DNA of 64,000 bases from Bacteroidetes bacterium UBA6221 (GTDB lineage Bacteria; Bacteroidota; Bacteroidia; Chitinophagales; Chitinophagaceae): contig DISB01000018.1 in assembly GCA_002421685.1 (NCBI GenBank), positions 548,653 to 612,652 of the forward strand, written 5' to 3'. Numbering within the stretch: the stretch's first letter is position 1; every line of letters starts with the position of its first letter. Below, one piece after another: positions 48,212 through 58,229 of this stretch. Under the pieces are notes generated by a model. It was not told the origin of the DNA, did not search any database, and was given only the letters and a program-made list of their open reading frames with translations. Position numbers and translations under genes: made by a program.

Positions 48212-49141
48212 ATGCTGAAGTTGTTAAAAAACGTACTTGCTTTTGTATTGTTTTTTGCCGCTTTCTATTCTGTCTTGTTGCTGATTATTGCCCTCTCTAC
48301 CACTTTTACCTATAAAGCTGAAAACTTTATGTATAAATACTCAAAGATTTCAGAAAACGAACTCAGGAAAATAACGGAATTCTATGATTGGTTAGATGAG
48401 GAAGATAGTACGGAGAAAGGCATTATTCTTGGCTCAAGTACAGCATATAAAAATATTGACCCGGCTATCTTAACTCAAAAAACCGGTATTGATTTTTTTA
48501 ACTGCGGCACAGACGCACAACACATTGCATTTTCTGAAAAAATACTCAGGTATGTAACCGAGGATCATAAAATTAATTACCTTTTGTTAGATGTTGTTCC
48601 CGTGTTATGGGAAAATGATTCTCAAGAGTCTGCTATCAAGTGGGTTGCACATAATTCCTATCCTTACAAAAGTTTTAAAATGGTGGCTGCGGAAAACAAT
48701 ATCACTCTGTGGAATTATTATTTTTATTTTTTGATGAAAAGAATGATTCCTTCTGCGAAGTATGCTATGGAAGCTCCTTTGCCTAACTGGGTTTACAAGG
48801 GTAAAGGCCACCTATGTATTGACAATGCCACAAATACCAATTATGTCAACCCTGAAAAATACAATAAAATCTCAACGGCAAATATTCGTGCACTGAATAG
48901 GATAGCGAGTATTTGCAGGGATAGGAATATAAAACTGATTGTCTCCATACCAAAGGTTTTAAATGGAGATATTGACGAAAGGCTTGTGGAGGTAGAAGGT
49001 GCTTGTTTTATTAACGCAGAGGATTATTCGATAGACAGTTTTTATTTAAGGGACAGCCATCATATGTCTTGCAACGGGGCCGCAAGGTATAGCCAATGGC
49101 TGGGAGACCAATTGTCAAACTGTTTAGCTGAGAATAATTAA
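48212..49141 (+). CDS. SGNH-like AlgX/J-type partner of MBOAT
   Basis: 309 aa: one N-terminal TM segment (FVLFFAAFYSVLLLIIALSTTF), then an SGNH-like domain. IILGSSTAYKNIDPAILTQKTGIDFFNCGTDA is block I with the nucleophile Ser, LLLDVVPVLWENDSQE is next, and DSFYLRDSHHMSCNG carries the terminal D-x-x-H. Such proteins transfer or remove acetyl groups on extracellular polysaccharide. It is paralogous to the gene at 50586. Confidence 0.85.
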   Translation: MLKLLKNVLAFVLFFAAFYSVLLLIIALSTTFTYKAENFMYKYSKISENELRKITEFYDWLDEEDSTEKGIILGSSTAYKNIDPAILTQKTGIDFFNCGTDAQHIAFSEKILRYVTEDHKINYLLLDVVPVLWENDSQESAIKWVAHNSYPYKSFKMVAAENNITLWNYYFYFLMKRMIPSAKYAMEAPLPNWVYKGKGHLCIDNATNTNYVNPEKYNKISTANIRALNRIASICRDRNIKLIVSIPKVLNGDIDERLVEVEGACFINAEDYSIDSFYLRDSHHMSCNGAARYSQWLGDQLSNCLAENN

Positions 49142-49155
49142 ATCTAAGAAAGCCT

Positions 49156-50583
49156 ATGCTATTTAATTCGGTAGAATTTTTATGGTTTCTGCCTATAGTG
49201 TTTATCTTGTATTGGCTGCTGAACAGCAACCTCAGGTTGCAGAACTTTTTGTTGTTGGTTGCTAGCTACATATTTTACGGCTGGTGGGATTGGCGATTTC
49301 TATCGCTTATATCTGCCAGTATCCTGATAGATTATATTGCGGCCATTAACATCCACCACTCGGGTAGCAAGGCGAAAAAAAGAATGTGGCTGACGCTAAG
49401 CATAACAACCAACCTGGGTTTGTTAGGTTTTTTTAAATACTATAATTTTTTTGTTGACTCCTTTATTGCCGCAGTGGCTTCGCTGGGTTATGAAATGTCT
49501 CCCTGGACACTGAATATTATTCTGCCGGTAGGTATATCGTTCTATACATTTCAAACTATGGCTTACACCATAGACGTTTATAAAAAGAGAATCGAAGCAT
49601 GTAATGATTTGGTCACTTTTGCCGCTTTTGTCAGCTTTTTCCCACAGTTAGTAGCGGGCCCTATTGAAAGAGCCTCACACCTGTTGCCGCAGCTCACATT
49701 CCGGCGCAAATTCAGCTATATACAGAGTGTACAAGGTTTAAGGCTGATATTATGGGGTCTGTTTAAAAAGGTGGTCATTGCCGATTCCCTGGCGGTTGCA
49801 GTTGATAGCGTGTTCGACTATACAAGGGCGGCCAGCGGCTCAAGCATATTATTTGGTGTTTTTTACTTTTCGTTCCAGATATACTGTGATTTTAGTGGTT
49901 ATTCTGATATTGCCATAGGCACCTCCAAATTATTTGGTATCGAATTAATGTCCAATTTCCGTTTCCCTTACTTCAGCCGCAACCTGCTGGAGTTCTGGCA
50001 GCGCTGGCATATTTCATTGTCCACCTGGTTTCGCGATTATGTGTACATACCCCTTGGCGGCTCCCGTAATGGCCTCGGCAAGGCTGTAAGAAATATCATC
50101 ATTGTTTTCCTGGTAAGCGGTTTATGGCATGGGGCGGACATTACATTTTTAGCCTGGGGGGCCATTCACGCCTTGCTGTATATACCTGTCTTTATTTATT
50201 ATAAATCTGGCAGGAATATGCCCGTGGTAAAAAGGGTAGCTCAATTTTTCAACCGATTACCTTTTGTCAATATTACCAGGATATTGGTCACATTTTGCGC
50301 TGTGGCAGTAGCATGGCTTTTTTTCAGGAGCGAAACCATTGAACAAGCCGTACTCATGTTCAAAAAAATGCTGTTTATGGTTTCAGCGCCGTTCATTTTG
50401 ATGGACTATTTATGGTACGTTGTTGTTCTGCTCTGTATTGAACTATTTATCAGAAAAGACGAACGTAACCCTATGCCGGTAAAGAACAGGTTCTTACGCT
50501 ATTTATATTATTCTGCTTTGATCATACTCATTGTGATGCATTGTGACAATAGCAGCGAAGAGTTTATATATTTTCGCTTTTAG
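49156..50583 (+). CDS. MBOAT family O-acyltransferase
   Basis: 475 aa with about eleven TM segments. SFYTFQTMAYTIDVYKKRIEACND and FFPQLVAGPIERASHLLPQ are AlgI/DltB-type signatures; YCDFSGYSDIAIGTSKLFGIELMSNF and FWQRWHISLSTWFRDYVYIPLGGSRNG follow. The catalytic His is in VSGLWHGADITFLAWGAIHALLY. It moves acyl groups across the membrane to a surface polysaccharide. It lies 14 bp after and 2 bp before the two SGNH genes, so one operon. Confidence 0.95.
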   Translation: MLFNSVEFLWFLPIVFILYWLLNSNLRLQNFLLLVASYIFYGWWDWRFLSLISASILIDYIAAINIHHSGSKAKKRMWLTLSITTNLGLLGFFKYYNFFVDSFIAAVASLGYEMSPWTLNIILPVGISFYTFQTMAYTIDVYKKRIEACNDLVTFAAFVSFFPQLVAGPIERASHLLPQLTFRRKFSYIQSVQGLRLILWGLFKKVVIADSLAVAVDSVFDYTRAASGSSILFGVFYFSFQIYCDFSGYSDIAIGTSKLFGIELMSNFRFPYFSRNLLEFWQRWHISLSTWFRDYVYIPLGGSRNGLGKAVRNIIIVFLVSGLWHGADITFLAWGAIHALLYIPVFIYYKSGRNMPVVKRVAQFFNRLPFVNITRILVTFCAVAVAWLFFRSETIEQAVLMFKKMLFMVSAPFILMDYLWYVVVLLCIELFIRKDERNPMPVKNRFLRYLYYSALIILIVMHCDNSSEEFIYFRF

Positions 50584-50585
50584 GT

Positions 50586-51506
50586 ATGAAAAAATTATTG
50601 GTAAAACTCATAGGTTTCTCTGTTTTTTTTTCAATCACATACCTGGCGGTAATGTTGTTCACTGCTGTGAGCACCGTATTTACAGGAGATATAGAGGCTG
50701 CTTTATTTACTAACGCTACAGCAAATAACGGTAACTACTACAGGACAGAAGATTTAAAAAAGTGGCTGGTTGATACCTCGCGTGGGCCTCATGGGTTGAT
50801 ATTAGGCTCCAGTACGGCGTACCGCAACATTGATGCAAATATCCTCAGCGATAGTACGGGAATTGATTTTTTTAATTGTGGCAGCAGCAGCCAGACGATA
50901 CAGGCGTCCTGCCTTCTCCTCCGGGATATAGTCAAAAAGAAGAAGATTGACTATGTATTGCTGGACATAACGCCGATACTATGGGATGAGGATATTAATG
51001 AAACAGCCGCAGACTGGGTCGTGAATAATGAAAATACTTTTAACAGTATTTCTTTCAGATTGGCCTTTTATGCTGCGGACCTTACTATATGGAGATACTT
51101 TGTCTACTTTGGTATTAAGCGTATTATCCCTTTTACAAAGGAGCATTTACAGCCTGCATTAATCGGGCAGTATGCCGGTAAGGGCACTGTACAGGTATAC
51201 GAGAATGTTCCGAAAGAATTTTCAGGCTACAAGGAATATCGCACAATCAGCGCTGCCAATTTATCTTCATTAAATGACCTGGTGCGACTGGCTGGGCAGG
51301 AATCAATAAAATTATACGTGTACATGCCCTTGCCATTGAACTCGTCTGTTGATACAACTTTGTTGGCCGGTACACCTATCGAAATATGGGACGGCAAGGG
51401 TGCCGGCATAACAGACAGCATGTACTACGATAGCCACCATTTGACAAGGAATGGAACTGTAAAAAACACCCGGTGGATTGCCATGCTTATTAATCAGGAT
51501 AAATAG
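50586..51506 (+). CDS. SGNH-like protein, paralogue of 48212 gene
   Basis: 306 aa. N-terminal TM (VKLIGFSVFFSITYLAVMLFTAV), then GLILGSSTAYRNIDANILSDSTGIDFFNCGSSSQ, VLLDITPILWDEDINETAADWVVNNEN and SMYYDSHHLTRNG, aligning throughout with the gene at 48212. Both act with the MBOAT between them, presumably on different positions or substrates. Confidence 0.85.
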   Translation: MKKLLVKLIGFSVFFSITYLAVMLFTAVSTVFTGDIEAALFTNATANNGNYYRTEDLKKWLVDTSRGPHGLILGSSTAYRNIDANILSDSTGIDFFNCGSSSQTIQASCLLLRDIVKKKKIDYVLLDITPILWDEDINETAADWVVNNENTFNSISFRLAFYAADLTIWRYFVYFGIKRIIPFTKEHLQPALIGQYAGKGTVQVYENVPKEFSGYKEYRTISAANLSSLNDLVRLAGQESIKLYVYMPLPLNSSVDTTLLAGTPIEIWDGKGAGITDSMYYDSHHLTRNGTVKNTRWIAMLINQDK

Positions 51507-51521
51507 TTCCCGTTTGCCTTG

Positions 51522-52775
51522 CTATTGCGGTCTCAGGAAATATCCCTTAATGTTTGTCTTGTACTTTTGAAAATTAGTATAATCAATAACATCAACCCAT
51601 AGCAATTTCAGGCTGCGGTAGTTTTTTACTATTTGTGGTCTTACCTGGCTTCTTGTAGTATCTGCTGATATTTCTTTCATGAAAACATATTTGTTCTCGC
51701 CCGGGTTAAATTTTATTTCGGCTATGGCAATGTTGTTTTTGTTTGATCTTCCTGCATATACCGTGTTTGGATATTTTTCATCTATTACTATGCCGGCGGG
51801 ATAATAGGCCAGCCTGCTATATGCTACGTTATATTGTTTTGTTTCACCATGGTATACCTGGGCTACTTTTGCCAAACCACTATCGGCATTGTACACAACA
51901 TAAGCAATATGGACTTTACCGGCCGTATCTGCAGCGATATCCCATGCCCTCGTTTCATAGTCGGCAGGAGAGGCGAACATTGGGTCGGCCTGCCTTATTG
52001 GCAATTGATAAGGTATGCCTTCGTTGGCTGTCCAGGTTTTCCCCCAATCGTGGCTTTTTACATAGTAAATGTCTTTCACGCGATCTTTGCCGGATTCTTT
52101 TACACTATATGCGATGTGCAATGTTCCATCGCGGTAGTCGGGCGCTACATAATATATCCAGGTTCCCGGTCCGTGATTGATAAGTTCTGTTTCCTTGCTC
52201 CACGATTTGCCTCCATCATCGGACGTTCTGAAATACAATGGCCTTGTCCATAGCTCCGGTACGTCGTAGACGTTACGGTTATAGAATATTGCAAGGCTGC
52301 CTTGTTCATTTTCTACTACGGAAGGGTATCCGCAACTACCTGAGTCAACAACCTGCAACGGTCCGAAAGATGCGATCTGTTCCGCCTGTCCGGACATGGT
52401 ATATAACAAGGGACTATTGTGTTGGGCAAACAACAGATGTATGTGGCCTTTGCCAGTGCCATATTCTTTCACATGAACCACCGGTTGTCCATGGTCGTCC
52501 ATGTAACCCCATTTATGAACTGTTGTGATATCAGAAAATACCTGCCGCTCATCGTCATACCAGGCCACGTTTACCCGGTTCGCAGAATCAGTCCAGGCAA
52601 GGTATGTACGGGAATATTTATTGCTGAAAAATACACCGCTCGGTTGGTTATACCATAGCATATTTCCACCTTCGGCTACTATATAATCGCCGGAGGGTGT
52701 TTTGTAATTGTAGGGTTCATGGTTACAACCTGAGATCAGTACACATAGTAAAAAAGCGAAATAATATTGGCGCAT
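51522..52775 (-). CDS. BNR-repeat (sialidase-like fold) lipoprotein
   Basis: 417 aa with lipoprotein signal (FAFLLCVLISGC, Cys17). Asp-box (BNR) motifs RTSDDGGKSWSKE and SHDWGKTWTANEG lie in a beta-propeller with repeated Y-A-W/YV-A patterns (YLAWTDSANRVNVAWYDDER). Sialidase catalytic residues are not evident, so it may only bind glycan or act as a different hydrolase. It is convergent with the acyltransferase operon. Confidence 0.82.
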   Translation of the reverse strand: MRQYYFAFLLCVLISGCNHEPYNYKTPSGDYIVAEGGNMLWYNQPSGVFFSNKYSRTYLAWTDSANRVNVAWYDDERQVFSDITTVHKWGYMDDHGQPVVHVKEYGTGKGHIHLLFAQHNSPLLYTMSGQAEQIASFGPLQVVDSGSCGYPSVVENEQGSLAIFYNRNVYDVPELWTRPLYFRTSDDGGKSWSKETELINHGPGTWIYYVAPDYRDGTLHIAYSVKESGKDRVKDIYYVKSHDWGKTWTANEGIPYQLPIRQADPMFASPADYETRAWDIAADTAGKVHIAYVVYNADSGLAKVAQVYHGETKQYNVAYSRLAYYPAGIVIDEKYPNTVYAGRSNKNNIAIAEIKFNPGENKYVFMKEISADTTRSQVRPQIVKNYRSLKLLWVDVIDYTNFQKYKTNIKGYFLRPQ

Positions 52776-52894
52776 CTGCTCCCGGATATTTTCATGAAAG
52801 TTATCAATTTTGCACGGTAGTTTACTTTAACATAATTACCCTGTTCAACATTTATCCTGTTTCATCATGATAATGATGTATTTTAGCTAAGAAC

Positions 52895-55114
52895 ATGAAC
52901 CATCTTCCGCACCTCATACAAGACCTGGGGCTTGTGCTCATTGTAGCCGGGCTCACCACTTTGCTCTTCAAGTGGCTGAAGCAGCCGGTAGTGTTGGGTT
53001 ATTTGCTGGCCGGGCTGCTGGTAGGGCCGCAGGTTGCCTTGCTTCCTACCATCAGCGATATTGGCAATATCCGTATCTGGGCGGATATAGGTGTAATATT
53101 CCTGTTGTTCACGCTGGGGCTTGAGTTCAGCTTTAAAAAATTATTGAATATAGGTGGCCCTGCTTCTGTTACAGGACTTATAGAGATATCCGCTATGCTC
53201 GGCGTGGGTTTTATACTGGGCAGGCTCATGGGCTGGCCTGTTATGGACAGCATCTTTTTGGGTGGTATCCTGTCTATAGCTTCTACCACGATTATCATCC
53301 GTGCATTCGATGAGTTGGGTGTCAAGGGCAAGAAATTTGCCAACCTGGTATTCGGTGTGCTGATAATTGAAGACCTGGTGGCCGTAGTGCTGATGGTATT
53401 ACTCACAACGATATCCGTCAGCCGCGAGTTTGCCGGTATGGAGATGTTGTTGTCTATTCTTAAGCTGGCTTTCTTCCTGACGCTTTGGTTTATAGCCGGC
53501 ATTTTTTTCATACCTTCTTTTTTAAGCCGTGTACAAAAGCACCTGAACGACGAGACACTGCTGATACTGGCCATCGGCTTATGCCTGCTGATGGTAATAC
53601 TGGCATCGCTGGCAGGTTTTTCGCCTGCGCTCGGTGCGTTCATTATGGGCTCTATTCTTGCCGAGACCATACAGGCAGAGCGTATCGAACATATCATTAC
53701 ACCGGTAAAAGACCTCTTTGGCGCCGTGTTCTTCGTCTCCGTGGGGATGCTTATCAACCCGGCTATATTGGTAGAGTATGCCGGCCCTATCCTGCTTATC
53801 ACGGTAGTGTTTATATTCTTCAAGGTACTCCATGTCACTATCGGTGCGGTTATTTCAGGTCAGCCGCTCAAAACTTCGGTGTATGCCGGCATGAGTATGG
53901 CGCAGATAGGCGAGTTCTCTTTCATCATCGCCACCCTGGGGGTTACGCTGAAGGTAACCAGTAATTACCTCTATCCCATTGCGGTGGCGGTTTCGGCCCT
54001 TACTACTTTTGCTACGCCCTATATGATCAAGGCTTCAGGCCCGCTTTACAATCGTATTGAAGCTATTTTGCCAGATAAATGGAAGAAAACCCTGGTGCGA
54101 TATAGTACGGGCGCGCAAACTATCAACTCAGGCGGCGACTGGGAGGTTGTATTCCGTTCCTTTATCATCACCTCCGTTTTCGTACTGGTACTTTCTACCG
54201 GTATTATCATACTCTTTATGGAGGTGGTGCACGATATGATAATGGCCAATATAGACAGCCTGCTGTGGGCGTCTATCATATCCGTAGTGCTCTGCCTGAT
54301 GGCTATTTCCCCGTTTTTATGGGTGCTCGTTATGCGTAAGCTGCAGCCCCACGCCTTTGCCAACCTTTGGGCCAATAAACGCTATCACGGCCCGTTGCTG
54401 TTTCTCCGGCTCATCCGCGTGGCGCTGGCTATTATTATCATCACCGTTATGTTTATTATTTTCCTGCCGCTGCAGTATGCTTTACTATCGGCTGCGGTGT
54501 TGATCGGGTTGGTCATATTTTTTGCCAGGAAGATACACGCATTCTACCTGCGGCTGGAGACAAGGTTTTTCTTCAACTTCAACCATCGGGAGATATTGGA
54601 AGCCCGCATCAACCGGAAAGAGCTTGCGCCCTGGGATGCGCACATCGCACAATATGTGTTGCCGGTAGGGTCGCCACGCGCAGGTAAAACACTGGAAGAA
54701 CTGGCGATACGCGAAAACCTGGGAGTGAATATAGCCATGATAAAGCGGGGAGACTATTATACCGTGCTGGCGCCGTCGCGTGTAGAAAGGATATACCCCG
54801 GTGACAGGATGTTCGTCATCGGCACAGATGAGCAACTGGACGCTTTCGAGAAATATATCCAGCCCGATACCGAACAACAGAAGTTGGTAGAACAACATGA
54901 TGTGGTGCTGAAAAAAATAATTGTAAAAGATAACTCTTCATTACTGGGAAAGACAATAAGGGAAAGCAGTGTGCGTGAAAGGACCAACGGCCTGGTGGTG
55001 GGTATAGAGCGCGGCGGCAGGCGCATGCTCAATCCCGAATCCTACACCTTGTTTGAACTAAACGATAAGGTATGGATAGTGGGCGATGCGGAGTTGATAG
55101 AACAACTGCAATAA
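52895..55114 (+). CDS. CPA2 cation:proton antiporter with TrkA_C domains
   Basis: 739 aa. Twelve to thirteen TM segments: VLGYLLAGLLVGPQ, IGVIFLLFTLGLEFSF, STTIIIRAFDELGVKGKKFANLVFGVLIIEDLVAVVL and GFSPALGAFIMGSILAETIQAERIEHIITPVKDLFGAVFFVSVGM are KefB/RosB-type signatures. From about 560 the cytoplasmic part has two TrkA_C modules (RAGKTLEELAIRENLGVNIAMIKRGDYY; GKTIRESSVRERTNGLVVGIERGGRRM). Exports K+ or Na+ in exchange for H+. Confidence 0.92.
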   Translation: MNHLPHLIQDLGLVLIVAGLTTLLFKWLKQPVVLGYLLAGLLVGPQVALLPTISDIGNIRIWADIGVIFLLFTLGLEFSFKKLLNIGGPASVTGLIEISAMLGVGFILGRLMGWPVMDSIFLGGILSIASTTIIIRAFDELGVKGKKFANLVFGVLIIEDLVAVVLMVLLTTISVSREFAGMEMLLSILKLAFFLTLWFIAGIFFIPSFLSRVQKHLNDETLLILAIGLCLLMVILASLAGFSPALGAFIMGSILAETIQAERIEHIITPVKDLFGAVFFVSVGMLINPAILVEYAGPILLITVVFIFFKVLHVTIGAVISGQPLKTSVYAGMSMAQIGEFSFIIATLGVTLKVTSNYLYPIAVAVSALTTFATPYMIKASGPLYNRIEAILPDKWKKTLVRYSTGAQTINSGGDWEVVFRSFIITSVFVLVLSTGIIILFMEVVHDMIMANIDSLLWASIISVVLCLMAISPFLWVLVMRKLQPHAFANLWANKRYHGPLLFLRLIRVALAIIIITVMFIIFLPLQYALLSAAVLIGLVIFFARKIHAFYLRLETRFFFNFNHREILEARINRKELAPWDAHIAQYVLPVGSPRAGKTLEELAIRENLGVNIAMIKRGDYYTVLAPSRVERIYPGDRMFVIGTDEQLDAFEKYIQPDTEQQKLVEQHDVVLKKIIVKDNSSLLGKTIRESSVRERTNGLVVGIERGGRRMLNPESYTLFELNDKVWIVGDAELIEQLQ

Positions 55115-55118
55115 GAAA

Positions 55119-55142
55119 CCCCCTGATTTTGCAACCAGGGGG
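55119..55142. terminator. Convergent terminator antiporter / pckA
   Basis: CCCCCTG (55119-55125) and CAGGGGG (55136-55142) form a 7-bp GC stem around ATTTTGCAAC between the convergent stops. T-runs are short. Confidence 0.65.
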
Positions 55143-55169
55143 CTCTGTATCAATTTCTCTTACTATGAA

Positions 55170-56783
55170 TTAAACGTTCTGCATTACCTTAGGTGCAGCA
55201 CTGCGTATCTCTTCATTGGCCTGGTCTGCAAACTGTTCAAAGTTCTTGATGAACAATTGCGCCAGTTCGTTGGCCTTCTTGTCATAAGCTTCTTTGTCTG
55301 CCCAGGTATTGCGCGGATTCAATATTTCATCCGGCACATTGGGGCATGTTTTCGGCATCAGTACGCCAAATACATTGTGCGCCTCATATTCTACATTGTC
55401 CAGCTCGTCATTCATAGCGGCTGTTATCATAGCACGCGTATATTTCAGGCTCATACGGTTGCCTACACCGTAAGGGCCGCCGCTCCAGCCGGTATTCACC
55501 AGCCATACGTCCACATCAGGATGTTTTTCCAGTTTCTTACCCAGCAGTTCTGCATACCTGGCAGGGTGCAGCGGCAGGAAGACACGCCCGAAGCAGGCAG
55601 AGAAAGTAGTCTGTGGCTCGGTAACACCTACCTCGGTACCCGCTACCTTGGCTGTATAACCACTGATGAAGTGGTACATAGCCTGCCCGATAGTCAGCTT
55701 GCTGATTGGGGGCAGAATGCCGAAAGCATCGCAGGTAAGGAAGAATATATTCTTCGGGTCGCCGCCGTATGATGGTTCTTTGGCATTGTTGATATTATAT
55801 ATCGGGTAGGCGGCACGAGTGTTCTCAGTGATGCTGCCATCTGCATAATCCACTTCGTTACTGCCTTCTTTAAATACTATATTCTCCAGTAGAGCTTCGT
55901 GCTTGATGGCGCTGAATATCTGGGGTTCTTTTTCGGCGCTCAGGTCTATCACTTTGGCATAGCAGCCACCTTCAAAGTTGAATACGGAGCCATCTGCCCA
56001 GCCATGCTCGTCGTCGCCTATCAGGGCGCGGTTCACGTCGGCGCTCAGCGTTGTTTTGCCGGTGCCCGACAGCCCGAAGAACAGGGCCACATCGCCATCC
56101 TTGCCCTCGTTGGCAGAGCAGTGCATGCTCAGCACCTTGTGCTCGTGCGGCAGCAGGAAGTTCAGCACGCTGAAGATACCTTTCTTTATTTCGCCTGTAT
56201 AAGCCGAGCCGCCTATCAATATTACTTTTTTGGTAAAGTTTACTATGGTAAAGTTGCCCTGGCGGGTACCGTCGGTAGCGGGGTCGGCCAGGAAGCTGGG
56301 CGCCTGCAGTATCAGCCAGTCGGGGTTTTGCGTTTTTATTTCTTCTTCAGTGGGGCGGAGGAACAGGTCGTTGCAAAACAGGTTGGCCCAGGGGGCTTCG
56401 TTTATCACGCGTATGTTCAGCCTGTATGCCGGGTCGGCGCAGGCATAAGAGTCGCGTACCCATACTTCTTTACCTGCCAGGTAAGCGCATACCTTTTTGT
56501 ACAGGTTGTCAAATACTTCGGGGGATATGGGGATATTTACTTTGCCCCAGTCCACGCTGTTTTCGGTATAGGCGTCTTTTACAGTGAATTTATCCTGGGG
56601 GGAACGACCGGTGAATTTGCCCGTGCTCACGCAAAGGGCGCCGGTATTGTTTAACGTACCCTGGCCCAGTTCAACAGATTTGTTGATCAATTCAGTCGGA
56701 GAGAGGTTCCAGTTGGCAATTGCAACATTCAGGCCCAAGTCGGCAAGATTTGCTGACGGGTTCTTTATCCCATTTTCCTGCAT
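55170..56783 (-). CDS. pckA: Phosphoenolpyruvate carboxykinase (ATP)
   Basis: 537 aa from the ATG at 56783 (MQENGIKNPSANLADLGLNVA); the longer frame to 56831 adds a Cys/Phe-rich tail. Converts oxaloacetate to PEP in gluconeogenesis. LCVSTGKFTGRSPQDKFTV, LIGGSAYTGEIKKGIFSVLNF, FFGLSGTGKTTLSADVNRALIGDDEHGW (kinase-1a P-loop), and VSGYTAKVAGTEVGVTEPQTTFSACFG are all seen. Shares a terminator with the antiporter. Confidence 0.97.
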   Translation of the reverse strand: MQENGIKNPSANLADLGLNVAIANWNLSPTELINKSVELGQGTLNNTGALCVSTGKFTGRSPQDKFTVKDAYTENSVDWGKVNIPISPEVFDNLYKKVCAYLAGKEVWVRDSYACADPAYRLNIRVINEAPWANLFCNDLFLRPTEEEIKTQNPDWLILQAPSFLADPATDGTRQGNFTIVNFTKKVILIGGSAYTGEIKKGIFSVLNFLLPHEHKVLSMHCSANEGKDGDVALFFGLSGTGKTTLSADVNRALIGDDEHGWADGSVFNFEGGCYAKVIDLSAEKEPQIFSAIKHEALLENIVFKEGSNEVDYADGSITENTRAAYPIYNINNAKEPSYGGDPKNIFFLTCDAFGILPPISKLTIGQAMYHFISGYTAKVAGTEVGVTEPQTTFSACFGRVFLPLHPARYAELLGKKLEKHPDVDVWLVNTGWSGGPYGVGNRMSLKYTRAMITAAMNDELDNVEYEAHNVFGVLMPKTCPNVPDEILNPRNTWADKEAYDKKANELAQLFIKNFEQFADQANEEIRSAAPKVMQNV

Positions 56784-57040
56784 ATAATCCTTTTTGGTAA
56801 AAAAATTTTTTGTGCCGCAAAAATAGCACATCTAAGTGATAGCAGGGATTAATTTTTGTCAGTTTTACCATGCGTTAACAGGATATTATCATTGTGGCCA
56901 TACGATAATCTCCCCCGACCGCGGGATAATCGTATATATAAATATATTGTAGAATATCCGCCCGGAAATGGCTTTTAAATATGCCGCATTAACAGCCACA
57001 CAAAAATCAATCGCATTTTAGTTTTTGAACTAAAAACAAG

Positions 57041-57048
57041 TATCTTTG
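57041..57048 (+). promoter_or_regulatory. Bacteroidota -7 element before atp operon
   Basis: TATCTTTG fits TAnnTTTG, with a TTTTTG 13 bp upstream (a shorter gap than the usual one). It ends 21 bp before the atpB start. Confidence 0.6.
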
Positions 57049-57069
57049 CGCAAATTTTAAGGCAGAGTA

Positions 57070-58170
57070 ATGGTTGTAAAACGTCTTTTTTCCTTACTGG
57101 TATTGATTTTGACCGTTTCTATCACTATAAATCCGGTGTTGGCCCAACATGGCCCGGAAGGTCATGAAACAGCCGCTGAACATGGCCATGAAGCCGCAGA
57201 AGAGAAAAAAGGCTTTAATGCTTCAGAAGTTATCTTCGGCCACATCCGCGACTCTCACTACTGGCACCTGTTCGACCTGAACGGCCACCCTGTTAGCCTG
57301 CCCCTGCCTGTTATTATATACCACCCCGAAAAAGGGCTGGAAATGTTCTCAGCCTCCAGATTTCACCACGGCCACGAATCTTACAATGGCTATTATATAG
57401 ACCATAACGTAAAGATGAAGGAAAAAATAGCATCTGAAGACGGGGCGGCTATCAAAGATTTTTCTATTACCAAGAATGTACTGTCCATGTTCCTGTCGGT
57501 AGCTATACTGCTGATACTGATGACCAACGTGGCTAAAAAATACAAGAAGAACGGTTCTATGAAAGCCCCAAGCGGTTTTCAGAATGCGCTGGAGCCGGTT
57601 ATTACCTTCATTCGCGACGAGGTGGCCAAACCCAACCTGGGCAGCAAGTACATGGGATATATGCCCCTGCTGCTTACGGTGTTCTTTTTCCTGTGGCTGA
57701 ACAACATGCTGGGGCTGTTGCCCGGCGGCGCCAACTTTACAGGTAATATCGCGGTAACAGCTTGCCTGGCGGCAGTGTCTTTCATAGTGATGATGGCTAA
57801 AAGTAACAAACACTACTGGAGCCACCTGCTGAATCCCCCGGGCGTACCTTTTGGTATCAAGCTGCTGCTGGTACCCATTGAAATAATGTCGATGTTCATC
57901 AAGCCGATTGCCTTGTGTATCCGTCTTTTTGCCAACATGCTGGCGGGCCACATAGTAATATTGAGTGTAATATCTATGATATTTATATTCGCGGCGCTGA
58001 GCAAGGTAGCGGGTATAGCGTTCGCACCGTTCTCCCTGGCGTTTTCAATATTCATGTTCTCGCTGGAGTTGCTGGTGGCTGCTATACAGGCCTTCATCTT
58101 TACCAACCTGACCGCTGTATTCATAGGCCAGGCTATTGAAGAGCCGCATCATGGCGAACATGCTCATTAA
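57070..58170 (+). CDS. atpB: F-type ATP synthase subunit a
   Basis: 366 aa, longer than enterobacterial subunit a because of a signal-like N-terminus (LFSLLVLILTVSITINPVLAQ) and a His/Glu-rich extension to about residue 130. The proton-channel part has MGYMPLLLTVFFFLWLNNMLGLLPGG, PIEIMSMFIKPIALCIRLFANMLAGHIVIL (essential Arg in C-I-R-L) and ELLVAAIQAFIFTNLTAVFIGQAI. First gene of the operon; 59 bp before atpE. Confidence 0.96.
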   Translation: MVVKRLFSLLVLILTVSITINPVLAQHGPEGHETAAEHGHEAAEEKKGFNASEVIFGHIRDSHYWHLFDLNGHPVSLPLPVIIYHPEKGLEMFSASRFHHGHESYNGYYIDHNVKMKEKIASEDGAAIKDFSITKNVLSMFLSVAILLILMTNVAKKYKKNGSMKAPSGFQNALEPVITFIRDEVAKPNLGSKYMGYMPLLLTVFFFLWLNNMLGLLPGGANFTGNIAVTACLAAVSFIVMMAKSNKHYWSHLLNPPGVPFGIKLLLVPIEIMSMFIKPIALCIRLFANMLAGHIVILSVISMIFIFAALSKVAGIAFAPFSLAFSIFMFSLELLVAAIQAFIFTNLTAVFIGQAIEEPHHGEHAH

Positions 58171-58229
58171 ATTGATAGTAAAAGATATTAATAGTTATAA
58201 AAGAGTTTTTTTAATCAAAATCCAATAAC

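Noticed and set aside
55257..56654. Long forward frames opposite pckA
   Set aside because: Shadows of the high-quality pckA gene.
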